From assembly GCA_007121975.1 (NCBI GenBank), contig SKJO01000024.1:1-6666 (forward strand): a stretch of 6,666 nucleotides of DNA. Direction: 5' to 3'. How positions within the stretch are numbered: the first letter of the stretch is position 1; each line of letters opens with the position of its first letter. Source of the stretch: Nitriliruptoraceae bacterium. Its GTDB lineage: Bacteria; Actinomycetota; Nitriliruptoria; Nitriliruptorales; Nitriliruptoraceae. Of the stretch, positions 1 through 5,730 are shown in pieces. The position numbers were made by a program, and so were the translations under genes. The notes under the pieces were generated by a model. That model worked only from the letters and a program-made list of their open reading frames with translations. It was not told the DNA's origin and searched no databases.

Positions 1-1
1 C

Positions 2-700
2 CACGACGACCACCCCGAGGTCACCCGCGAGCGCTGCGACGAGTTCGCCCTGATCAGCCAGGAGCGCACCGCCAAGGCCCAGGCCAACGGGGTGTTCGAC
101 AGCCACGTCGTGCCCATGACCGTGTTCTCCGAGGCCGGCTGGCGGGTCGTGGACACCGACGAGCACCCGCGGCCGGGGACCACCCTGGAGTCGCTGTCGG
201 GGCTGCGCTCGCCGTTTCGGGCGGGCGGGTACGTCACCGCCGGCAACGCCGCCGGTCTCAACGACGGCGCCGGAGGCGTGCTGCTGGCCTCCAAGGCCGC
301 GGTCGAGGAGCACGGGCTCACCCCCCGCATGCGGCTGGTCGACTACACCTTCGTCGGTGTCGAGCCGGAGACGATGGGCTACGGCCCCGTCCCCGCGACC
401 GACAAGCTGCTCGAGCGTGCCGGGCTGAGCATGGACGACATCGACGTCATCGACATGAACGAGGCGTTCGCGGTGCAGTGCGTCGCCTTCCTCGACCACT
501 TCGATCTGCCGATCGGCAGCGACAAGGTCAACCCCTACGGCGGCGCGATCGCCCTGGGCCACCCCTTGGCCTTCTCCGGTGCCCGGCTCGCGATGCAGGT
601 CGCCGCCTACTTCGAGCGCAACCCCGACGCCCAGCGCGGCATCACCACGATGTGCATCGGCCTGGGCATGGGCGCGGCCGCCCTGTGGGAGCGCGTCTGA
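2..700 (+). CDS. fadA: Acetyl-CoA acyltransferase (thiolase, FadA type), C-terminal part, 5' truncated by window
   Basis: This enzyme catalyses thiolytic cleavage of 3-ketoacyl-CoA to acetyl-CoA and a shortened acyl-CoA, the last step of cytoplasmic fatty-acid beta-oxidation. The open frame runs in from the window edge. The GTG at 92 is internal, because the residues before it (ERCDEFALISQERTAKAQ) already match the thiolase fold, so the start lies upstream. Visible are 232 residues, somewhat over half of a typical ~400-residue thiolase. Family marks in order are TAGNAAGLNDGA, NEAFA, GGAIALGHP with the catalytic His at 560-562, and CIGLGMG with the second catalytic Cys at 653-655. The nucleophilic Cys of the N-terminal half is outside the window. 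The fadB-type gene starts 58 bp after the TGA, in the usual fadA-fadB order, so the two should act as one trifunctional complex. An acetyl-CoA C-acetyltransferase is possible from this half alone, but the fadB neighbour favours the long-chain beta-oxidation role. Confidence 0.93.
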   Translation, partial: HDDHPEVTRERCDEFALISQERTAKAQANGVFDSHVVPMTVFSEAGWRVVDTDEHPRPGTTLESLSGLRSPFRAGGYVTAGNAAGLNDGAGGVLLASKAAVEEHGLTPRMRLVDYTFVGVEPETMGYGPVPATDKLLERAGLSMDDIDVIDMNEAFAVQCVAFLDHFDLPIGSDKVNPYGGAIALGHPLAFSGARLAMQVAAYFERNPDAQRGITTMCIGLGMGAAALWERV

Positions 701-744
701 CGCCGGCCCGCACCACCTCGACCACGAGCGCCCCTGAAGCGGGC

Positions 745-750
745 AAGGAG
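745..750 (+). promoter_or_regulatory. Ribosome binding site of the fadB-type gene
   Basis: AAGGAG lies 8 nt before the GTG at 759. An in-frame TGA at 735-737 blocks any earlier start and the next ATG is 22 codons inside the conserved protein. This site therefore fixes GTG 759 as the start. Confidence 0.8.
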
Positions 751-758
751 CACCAGCG

Positions 759-2813
759 GTGAGCCACACCCAGTTCAAGCTGACCTACGCCGACCGTCCG
801 GTCGGCCGCCTCGCCATCCTGACGATGGACAACGGTGAGGACCACACCAAGCCCAACACCTTCGGCGAGGAGGCGCTGGCCTCGCTCGGCGCCGCCCTCG
901 ATGAGCTCGAGGCGGCCGAGGACCTTGCCGGGCTCATGCTGACCGGCAAGCACTTCATCTTCGCGGTCGGCGCCGACCTCAAGTCCTTCACCGGCATGGA
1001 CGCCGACCGGGCGCGTGCGGCCGGCAAGGCCGGACACGACGCCTTCGCGCGGCTGATGGCACTGCCGTTCCCGACCCTGGCGGCGATCAACGGGGCGTGC
1101 ATGGGTGGCGGGGTCGAGATCGCGCTGCACTGCGACGTGCGCACGATCTCGTCGGGCGCGCAGGTGGTCGCCTTCCCCGAGGTGTTCCTCTCGATCCTGC
1201 CGGCGTGGGGCGGCACGCAGCTCGCGCCGCGGATCGTCGGCGCGGCCAACGCGGTGGAGACCCTGGTCATCAACCCGCTCAACAACAACAAGGTGATGTC
1301 GCCCCGGCAGGCCTTCGACCGCGGGTATGCGGACCGCTACCTCGACTCTGCCTCCTTCCTCGACGACTCGCTCGCGCTGCTCGAGCGCCTGGTCTCCGGC
1401 GAGGAGGCGATCGAGCGCGACCTGGACCCGAGTGCCGGGCTCGACGAGGCGCTGGCCAACGGCCGGGCGATGGCCGACGGCAAGACCAACGGCGCCACCC
1501 GCGCGCCCTACCTCGCACTCGAGCTGATCGAGTTCGCGGCCCGCGGGGGTGACCTCGACGAGGGTCGCCGCCGGGAGCAGGAGGCGCTGGCCGAGCTGCT
1601 GCCCGCCCGCCAGGCGCAGGCCTCGGTGTACAGCTTCGACCTGGTGCAGGCCCGGGTGCGCAAGCAGCCCTGGAAGCCCGACGCCCAGCCGCGCAAGGTC
1701 ACCAAGGCCGCCATCATCGGCGCCGGCTTGATGGGTGCGCAGCTCGGCGCGCTGCACCTGCAGCGCCTCGAGGTGCCGCTGGTGATGAAGGACATCGACG
1801 GCGGCGTGCTCGAGCGCTGCCGGGCGCACATCGAGGAGACCCTCGACAAGCGGGTGGCCAAGGGCCGGCTCAAGCCGGGCAAGGCCACCTTCCTCAAGGG
1901 ACTGGTCACCTACACCACCAGCTACGAGGACGTCGCCGGCGCCGACTGGGTGATGGAGGCCGTGCTCGAGCGCATGGACCTCAAGCAGGCCATCTTCGCC
2001 GACCTCGAGGCGGTGCTCGACGAGGGCGCGGTCATCGCCACCAACACCTCCTCGCTGTCGGTGGGCGAGATGGCGTCCAAGCTCGCCCACCCCGAGCGGG
2101 TGGTCGGCTTCCACTTCTTCAACCCGGTGGCGGTGCTGCCCCTGGTCGAGGTGATCAAGCCCGAGGGGGTGAGCGACGAGGCGATGGCCACGGCGTTCGC
2201 GGTGGCCAAGAAGCTCAAGAAGTCGGCGGTGCAGTGCGCGGACGCCCCGGCGTTCATCGTCAACCGGCTGCTGCTGCGCTTCAACGGGGCGGCCACCGAG
2301 GGGCTGCGCCACGGCAACGGGTTCCAGGAGATCGACACCGCGGTCAAGCGCCTGGGCCTGCCGATGGGTCCCTTCGAGCTGTTCGGCCTGGTCGGACTCA
2401 AGGTCGCCTACCACACCGCGGAGACGCTGGTCGCGGCGTTCCCCGACCGCTACGAGATCGACGACAACTTCCGCATGATGGGCGAGTCCGACCTGCCGGG
2501 GATCTACGACTGGTCCAAGGGTGGCGAGGTCTACGCCGAGATCCGCGACGCGCTGGTGGTCGAGGAGGGCGCCACCCCGCTGACCGAGGAGCAGATCCAG
2601 CGCCGGGCGCTCGAGGCCGTGGCCGACGAGGCTCGCCGCATGATCGACGAGGGCGTGGTCGCCGATGCGCGCGACCTCGACACCGGCATGCTGCTCGGGG
2701 CCGGGTGGCCCTTCTTCAACGGCGGCATCTGCAAGTACCTGGACCAGACCGGCATCTCCGAGGAGCTGTTCGGCCGGCCGCTTCTGACCGCGGAGGACGG
2801 CGCCAGGCGCTGA
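759..2813 (+). CDS. fadB: Bifunctional enoyl-CoA hydratase / 3-hydroxyacyl-CoA dehydrogenase (FadB/FadJ-type alpha subunit)
   Basis: This cytoplasmic enzyme hydrates 2-enoyl-CoA and then oxidises L-3-hydroxyacyl-CoA with NAD+, the two middle steps of beta-oxidation. It feeds 3-ketoacyl-CoA to the thiolase encoded just upstream. The protein has 684 residues, slightly shorter than E. coli FadB (729). Residues ~1-290 form the crotonase domain: oxyanion-hole segment FAVGADLKSF (68-77), GACMGGGVE with Glu120, and FPEVFLS with Glu141, the two hydratase glutamates. Residues ~315-493 form the NAD-binding domain: GAGLMG (321-326), NTSSLS (429-434), HFFNP (452-456) with catalytic His452, and Glu464 twelve residues later, the expected His-Glu spacing. 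Residues ~495-590 and ~612-684 are the two C-terminal dehydrogenase repeats (DAPAFIVNRLL; DTGMLLGAGWPFFNGG). All key residues are present. The GTG start is set by AAGGAG. It is probably cotranscribed with the thiolase; no promoter is evident in the 58-bp gap. Confidence 0.96.
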   Translation: MSHTQFKLTYADRPVGRLAILTMDNGEDHTKPNTFGEEALASLGAALDELEAAEDLAGLMLTGKHFIFAVGADLKSFTGMDADRARAAGKAGHDAFARLMALPFPTLAAINGACMGGGVEIALHCDVRTISSGAQVVAFPEVFLSILPAWGGTQLAPRIVGAANAVETLVINPLNNNKVMSPRQAFDRGYADRYLDSASFLDDSLALLERLVSGEEAIERDLDPSAGLDEALANGRAMADGKTNGATRAPYLALELIEFAARGGDLDEGRRREQEALAELLPARQAQASVYSFDLVQARVRKQPWKPDAQPRKVTKAAIIGAGLMGAQLGALHLQRLEVPLVMKDIDGGVLERCRAHIEETLDKRVAKGRLKPGKATFLKGLVTYTTSYEDVAGADWVMEAVLERMDLKQAIFADLEAVLDEGAVIATNTSSLSVGEMASKLAHPERVVGFHFFNPVAVLPLVEVIKPEGVSDEAMATAFAVAKKLKKSAVQCADAPAFIVNRLLLRFNGAATEGLRHGNGFQEIDTAVKRLGLPMGPFELFGLVGLKVAYHTAETLVAAFPDRYEIDDNFRMMGESDLPGIYDWSKGGEVYAEIRDALVVEEGATPLTEEQIQRRALEAVADEARRMIDEGVVADARDLDTGMLLGAGWPFFNGGICKYLDQTGISEELFGRPLLTAEDGARR

Positions 2814-2825
2814 GCGGCGGTGGCG

Positions 2826-2860
2826 CCGCGCCGCTGGAGTTCGGATCCGCGGCGGCGCGG
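2826..2860 (+). terminator. Possible GC-rich stem-loop after the fad operon
   Basis: CCGCGCCGC (2826-2834) pairs perfectly with GCGGCGCGG (2852-2860) across a 17-nt loop, starting 13 nt after the fadB-type stop codon. No T-run follows, so it would be at best a U-less actinobacterial terminator. In DNA this rich in GCC and GGC the pairing could be chance. It also overlaps the weak promoter candidate at 2840-2868, so at most one of the two readings need be right. Confidence 0.2.
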
Positions 2861-2868
2861 TGTATGAC
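2840..2868 (+). promoter_or_regulatory. Weak sigma70-like promoter candidate for the malic enzyme gene
   Basis: TTCGGA (2840-2845; 3 of 6 matches to TTGACA) is separated by 17 nt from TATGAC (2863-2868; 4 of 6 matches to TATAAT). It lies 67 nt before the chosen start codon. The spacing is ideal and the site is one of the few AT-containing spots in the gap, but the match is modest. Readthrough from the fad operon remains equally possible. Confidence 0.22.
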
Positions 2869-2920
2869 CTGGCATGCTGGGCCCACCCCGGTGGTCGCAC
2901 GTCCACCGGCGTCGTCCACC

Positions 2921-2926
2921 GGGAGG
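2921..2926 (+). promoter_or_regulatory. Ribosome binding site of the malic enzyme gene
   Basis: GGGAGG lies 9 nt before ATG 2936. The reading frame is open far upstream, so the frame alone cannot fix the start. This site favours 2936 over the in-frame ATG at 2864, which has no comparable purine block. Confidence 0.7.
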
Positions 2927-2935
2927 GCCCCGCTC

Positions 2936-4324
2936 ATGCCCCCGCAGCCCAGCGCCTCGTACTCGATCACCTACCGACTGCACGTCGCCGCCGACGACCC
3001 GCGCCTGCTCGGGCAGGTCACCTCGGCGGTCGGGGAACACAGCGGGGCGGTGATGGGGCTGGATGTCATCGACGCCGCCGTCGACCCGATGGTGGTGGAC
3101 GTCACCGTCAACGCCGGGGACGCCGATCATGCCGCCGCGCTGCAGGCCGCGATCGAGGCGCTCGAGGGCGTGCACGTGCACCATGGAAGCGACCGGACCT
3201 TCCTGATCCACCTGCACGGCAAGCTCGAGGTGCGGTCTACCGTCCCCCTGGTCTCCCGCGATGACCTGTCGATGGCCTACACGCCCGGGGTGGCCCGCGT
3301 CTGCCGCGCGCTGGTCGACTACCCCGACGATGCCCGGCACCTGACCATCAAGGGCAACACCGTGGCGATCGTCACCGACGGCACCGCGGTGCTCGGACTC
3401 GGCGACATCGGTCCGGTCGCGGCCCTGCCGGTGATGGAGGGCAAGGCGGCGCTGTTCAAGGCCTTCGCCGGGGTGGATGCCTGGCCGGTCTGCCTCGACA
3501 CCACCGACAGCGACGAGATCGTTCGCATCGTCGAGGCGCTCGCCCCGGTCTACGGCGGCATCAACCTCGAGGACATCGCCGCCCCCCGCTGCTTCGAGAT
3601 CGAGGCGCGGCTGCAGGAGTCGCTGGACATCCCGGTGTTCCACGACGATCAGCACGGCACCGCGATCGTGGTGCTGGCGGCGCTTCGCAACGCGTTGAAG
3701 GTCGTCGGCCGTTCGCTGGACGAGGTGACCGTGGCGCTGTCGGGAGCGGGGGCCGCGGGCGTGGCCATCGCCCGGCTGCTGGTGGCCGAGGGCGTGGGCG
3801 ACCTCATCGCCTGCGACCGTGGGGGGATCCTCGGTCCCGGGCGCGAGGGCCTGCAGGGCGCCAAGGCGTGGTTGGCCGACCAGGCCAACCGCCAGGGACG
3901 TTCGGGCAGCCTGCGCGACGCGCTGACCGGCGCGCACGTGTTCATCGGGGTGTCGGGTCCGGGACTCCTCGAGGTCGACGACCTGCGGCAGATGGCCGAC
4001 GACGCGATCGTGTTCGCCCTGGCCAACCCCGACCCCGAGGTGGATCCGGTCGCCGCCCGGGAGATCGCGGCGGTGGTGGCCACCGGGCGCAGCGACCAGC
4101 CCAACCAGATCAACAACGTCCTGGCCTTCCCCGGGGTCTTCCGCGGCGCGCTCGATGCGCGGGCGAGCACCATCACCGAGCCGATGAAGGCGGCCGCGGC
4201 CCGGGCACTGGCGGACGTCATCGCGCCCGACGAGCTGCGACCCACCTACATCATCCCCGGGCCCTTCGACGAACGGGTGGCCACGGCGGTGGCCCAGGCG
4301 GTGCGCGACGCGGCCCCGTCCTGA
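2936..4324 (+). CDS. NAD(P)-dependent malic enzyme (oxaloacetate-decarboxylating) with N-terminal ACT domain
   Basis: This cytoplasmic enzyme oxidatively decarboxylates malate to pyruvate and CO2 with reduction of NAD(P)+. The protein has 462 residues, the usual length for actinobacterial ACT-malic enzymes. Residues ~8-85 (YSITYRLHVAADDPRLLGQV onward) form an ACT-like domain, a fold that commonly binds small effectors such as amino acids. The catalytic part follows: YTPGVARVC with Tyr115, LGLGDIGP (153-160), EGK with Lys170, and NLEDIAAPRCF with metal-binding Glu212/Asp213. Next come FHDDQHGTAIV (235-245), the nucleotide-binding SGAGAAG (269-275), ALANPDPEV (361-369) and NQINNVLAFPGVFRG (390-404). 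An acidic residue (Asp294) near the end of the second strand of the Rossmann fold may hint at NAD preference, but cofactor choice cannot be settled here. The start is supported by GGGAGG at 2921 and by the ACT domain beginning directly after it. No truncation or frameshift is seen. Confidence 0.94.
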   Translation: MPPQPSASYSITYRLHVAADDPRLLGQVTSAVGEHSGAVMGLDVIDAAVDPMVVDVTVNAGDADHAAALQAAIEALEGVHVHHGSDRTFLIHLHGKLEVRSTVPLVSRDDLSMAYTPGVARVCRALVDYPDDARHLTIKGNTVAIVTDGTAVLGLGDIGPVAALPVMEGKAALFKAFAGVDAWPVCLDTTDSDEIVRIVEALAPVYGGINLEDIAAPRCFEIEARLQESLDIPVFHDDQHGTAIVVLAALRNALKVVGRSLDEVTVALSGAGAAGVAIARLLVAEGVGDLIACDRGGILGPGREGLQGAKAWLADQANRQGRSGSLRDALTGAHVFIGVSGPGLLEVDDLRQMADDAIVFALANPDPEVDPVAAREIAAVVATGRSDQPNQINNVLAFPGVFRGALDARASTITEPMKAAAARALADVIAPDELRPTYIIPGPFDERVATAVAQAVRDAAPS

Positions 4325-4337
4325 GCTACGGCCTGCG

Positions 4338-4350
4338 GCCAGGTCCTGGC
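4338..4350 (+). terminator. Small stem-loop after the malic enzyme stop codon
   Basis: GCCAG-GTC-CTGGC forms a 5-bp stem with a 3-nt loop 14 nt downstream of the TGA, just before the tandem array. There is no T-run. It could help end transcription in the convergent gap, but it is short and weak. Confidence 0.2.
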
Positions 4351-4420
4351 GGTCTGATCCGGGGGGTCAGATTCGGGCGGTCAGATCCGGGGGGTCAGAT
4401 CCGGGGGGTCAGATCCGGGC
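4351..4420. repeat. Five tandem copies of a 14-bp unit in a convergent intergenic gap
   Basis: The units are contiguous at 4351-4364, 4365-4378, 4379-4392, 4393-4406 and 4407-4420, with consensus GGTCAGATCCGGGG. Units 3 and 4 are identical. Unit 1 has T for A at its fifth base, unit 2 has T for C inside GATCC and ends in C, and unit 5 ends in C. The array fills most of the gap between the convergent malic enzyme and AbiEi/DUF559-like genes. The last unit overlaps the coding end of the minus-strand gene: its TCA (4409-4411) is that gene's TGA stop. The array looks like a VNTR-type minisatellite; any function is unknown. Confidence 0.95.
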
Positions 4421-5323
4421 CCCGCGCCGCCGCAGACTGTCGCGCAGGTCGCGCAGGAACGGCTCCCACTGCTCGTGCAGCATCCGCCAGGTCAGGCGCA
4501 GGATCAGCCACTCGTCGAGTGCGGCGATCGCGTTGGCGCGGGAGGCGTCGCGCTGCAGGGCCGCCGCACTGGCGTGGTAGGCGTACCCGAGGCACTCGAC
4601 GCCCACGCGCCACCGGCGGTACGGGATGTCGATGCGCCGCGTTCCCGTGCGGGTGGCGACCTCGGCCTGGTCGGGATCCGGGCGCAGGCCGGCATCGGTG
4701 AGCTGATCCCTGGCGTCGAACTCGAACCCGGACTCGGAGCCGTCGCCACCGAGGTCGTGGGCGAGCTGGTCCAGACGCTCACGGCCCGTGAACCGCGCCC
4801 GGGCGGCCACCTCCTCGCGCAGCCGGTCGGGCGTGAGCAGCCGCCGTTGCACGGCGTCGAGGCCGATGGCGCGCAGCCGCGGCAGCTCGAGTTGCCCGGC
4901 GTGGTCGGCCAAGCTCCGGGCCACGTCGGTGACCCGCACGCCTCCGACCTCCGTGACCACGCCCGGTGGGAGGTGTCGGGTCCAGCGGGTTCGTACGCCG
5001 GGGTGGGTCAGCCCGCGGTCGGAGCGGGGCAGCAGCAGCTCGACCCGGGACGGCGCCGGGCGGATCAGGTCGTGCAGCGCCAGCGCGCTGCCCCCGGCCA
5101 CCACCGCCCGGCCCCGGCTCCAGAGCCCCGCCGCCAGGGTCCTGCGATGGGCATCCAGTCGCAGCCCGGGGAGCAGGAACACCCCCGGGAACGGTTCGTC
5201 CCAGCCTTCCTGGCGCGCGCGGGTGGTGAGCATCGCGCGGCTGAGCCCGGCTTCGACCGCGCAGCCGGGCGTGACCAGGCCTCCCTGGCGCATGCCGATC
5301 TCGGCCAGCCGCTTCCATCCCAT
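4409..5323 (-). CDS. AbiEi-like / DUF559 (PD-(D/E)XK, Vsr-like fold) protein, orphan
   Basis: The biological role is not known. The protein has 304 residues. Residues ~1-55 (MRQGGLVTPGCAVEAGLSRAMLTTRARQ-type segment, then PGVFLLPG) resemble the winged-helix start of AbiEi-type antitoxin-domain proteins. The middle (~60-190) has the VVAGGSALALHDL and GVRVTDVARSLADHA blocks common in this actinobacterial family. Residues ~197-295 resemble the DUF559/Vsr-like nuclease fold: Glu201 (SGFE), Asp232 (RIDIP), Glu243 (VECLG), His250, then the RDASRANAIAALDEWLILRLTW helix and strand. Where relatives usually read E-x-D-G, this protein reads E-C-L-G, so nuclease activity is uncertain. The ATG at 5323 is preferred because AGGA lies 8 nt before it; ATG 5332 is an alternative (307 residues). 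No AbiEii-type nucleotidyltransferase toxin lies beside it, so it should not be called a complete toxin-antitoxin system. The stop codon lies in the 14-bp repeat array. Confidence 0.8.
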   Translation of the reverse strand: MGWKRLAEIGMRQGGLVTPGCAVEAGLSRAMLTTRARQEGWDEPFPGVFLLPGLRLDAHRRTLAAGLWSRGRAVVAGGSALALHDLIRPAPSRVELLLPRSDRGLTHPGVRTRWTRHLPPGVVTEVGGVRVTDVARSLADHAGQLELPRLRAIGLDAVQRRLLTPDRLREEVAARARFTGRERLDQLAHDLGGDGSESGFEFDARDQLTDAGLRPDPDQAEVATRTGTRRIDIPYRRWRVGVECLGYAYHASAAALQRDASRANAIAALDEWLILRLTWRMLHEQWEPFLRDLRDSLRRRGARI

Positions 5324-5398
5324 GCGCGCCATCCTGCCTCGCGGGGAGCGGTGGGGTGCCGGGTAGGGCGTGAGGCTGTGGATAGCGGCCGGGGGGGT

Positions 5399-5434
5399 GG
5401 GGTTGCTCGGGGGGTTGCTCGGGGAGTTGCTCGG
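5399..5434. repeat. Three tandem copies of a 12-bp G-rich unit
   Basis: Units at 5399-5410 and 5411-5422 are identical (GGGGTTGCTCGG). The unit at 5423-5434 differs by one base (GGAGTTGCTCGG). A run of seven G (5391-5397) precedes and GGGGG (5433-5437) closes the block, giving several G-runs separated by TTGCTC. It lies 76-111 bp upstream of the minus-strand gene start at 5323, in its possible leader or promoter zone. Confidence 0.9.
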
Positions 5435-5479
5435 GGGTGACGGGCGGCGGAGAGCGGCCGCGGTGGCGGGCCCGAACGG

Positions 5480-5529
5480 GTTGTGTCCTGCAGTTCGAGG
5501 CTTGGGGGCCTCAAACTGCAGGACACAAC
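5480..5529. repeat. Palindrome copy 1 (22-bp arms, one mismatch)
   Basis: The left arm 5480-5501 (GTTGTGTCCTGCAGTT then CGAGGC) pairs with the right arm 5508-5529 across a 6-nt loop. The single imperfect position is C5496 against A5513, which is C-A in a + strand RNA but G-U in a minus-strand RNA. It is closely related to the palindrome at 5665-5714, and the similarity extends leftward to about 5463. It could be a terminator without U-tract, a repeated extragenic palindrome or a protein-binding site. Confidence 0.93.
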
Positions 5530-5551
5530 GGGGCTGGGGGGCGGGGATGGG
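5530..5551 (+). other. G-quadruplex-type motif
   Basis: Four runs of G (GGGG, GGGGGG, GGGG, GGG) are separated by loops of 2, 1 and 2 nt, which meets the usual G3+N1-7 pattern on the + strand. It abuts the right arm of palindrome copy 1. The pattern is seen directly; folding in the cell is inference. Confidence 0.5.
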
Positions 5552-5634
5552 CGTTTGGCGCGCGATTACGGGTTGGCGTGCGCGATAAGTGCACGTATTC
5601 GGGGAGAATCTGCGCGTTGGGCGCGCGATTGCGG
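5551..5634. repeat. Three degenerate units around a GCGCGCGATT core
   Basis: Unit A (5551-5571) contains TTTGGCGCGCGATTACGG and unit C (5614-5634) contains TTGGGCGCGCGATTGCGG, differing by two substitutions over 18 bases. Unit B (5571-5590) is a looser copy with GTTGGCGTGCGCGATAAG. Units B and C are separated by 23 nt that include a small ATTC/GAAT inverted repeat (5597-5609). The trio sits exactly between the two palindromes. Confidence 0.65.
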
Positions 5635-5664
5635 ATGGGGGTGGGTGTGGCGGGTCCTGAACGG

Positions 5665-5714
5665 GTTGTGTCCTGCGGTTCGAGGTTTCGGGGCCTCGAA
5701 CCGCAGGACACAAC
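5665..5714. repeat. Palindrome copy 2 (perfect 21-bp arms)
   Basis: The left arm 5665-5685 (GTTGTGTCCTGCGGTTCGAG then G) is the exact reverse complement of the right arm 5694-5714, across an 8-nt loop TTTCGGGG. It starts 46 nt beyond the citrate synthase stop codon on the minus strand, where a transcription terminator would be expected, but no T-run follows. The left flank from about 5647 (GTGGCGGG...GAACGG) is also shared with copy 1, so the repeated unit is asymmetric and about 67-68 bp long, in the same orientation both times. Confidence 0.95.
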
Positions 5715-5730
5715 GGTGCGGTGGCGCGGC

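Noticed and set aside
92..94. GTG as start of the thiolase
   Set aside because: The residues encoded before it are conserved thiolase sequence in the same frame, so the gene enters from outside the window.
642..2906. Long minus-strand open frame (754 codons) opposite the fadB-type gene
   Set aside because: It is a mirror of the high-GC third-position bias of the + strand gene. The translation is Arg/Gly/Leu/His-rich with no recognisable domain, while the + strand has full catalytic motifs.
2531..3937. Minus-strand open frame of 468 codons spanning the fadB end and the malic enzyme gene
   Set aside because: It crosses two well-supported + strand genes, shows no domain and no RBS, and has the composition expected of an antisense shadow.
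5377..5385. TGTGGATAG, an 8 of 9 match to a DnaA box
   Set aside because: It is a single site with no cluster, no AT-rich unwinding region and no dnaA or dnaN neighbour, so it does not indicate an origin.
4475..5440. Plus-strand open frame of 321 codons opposite the AbiEi/DUF559-like gene
   Set aside because: No domain is recognisable and the composition is that of an antisense shadow. The minus strand has a coherent two-domain protein of family-typical length.
5480..5714. Palindromes as integron attC sites or a CRISPR array
   Set aside because: The ends do not fit the attC RYYYAAC/GTTRRRY core arrangement, the arms lack extrahelical bases, and no integrase or cassette is present. Two copies 185 bp apart with related DNA between are not CRISPR repeats with unique spacers.
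5463..5714. Palindromes as ends of an insertion sequence or a classical MITE
   Set aside because: Both copies lie in the same orientation with shared left flanks only. No target-site duplication or transposase was found, so they are reported as repeats rather than as a mobile element.
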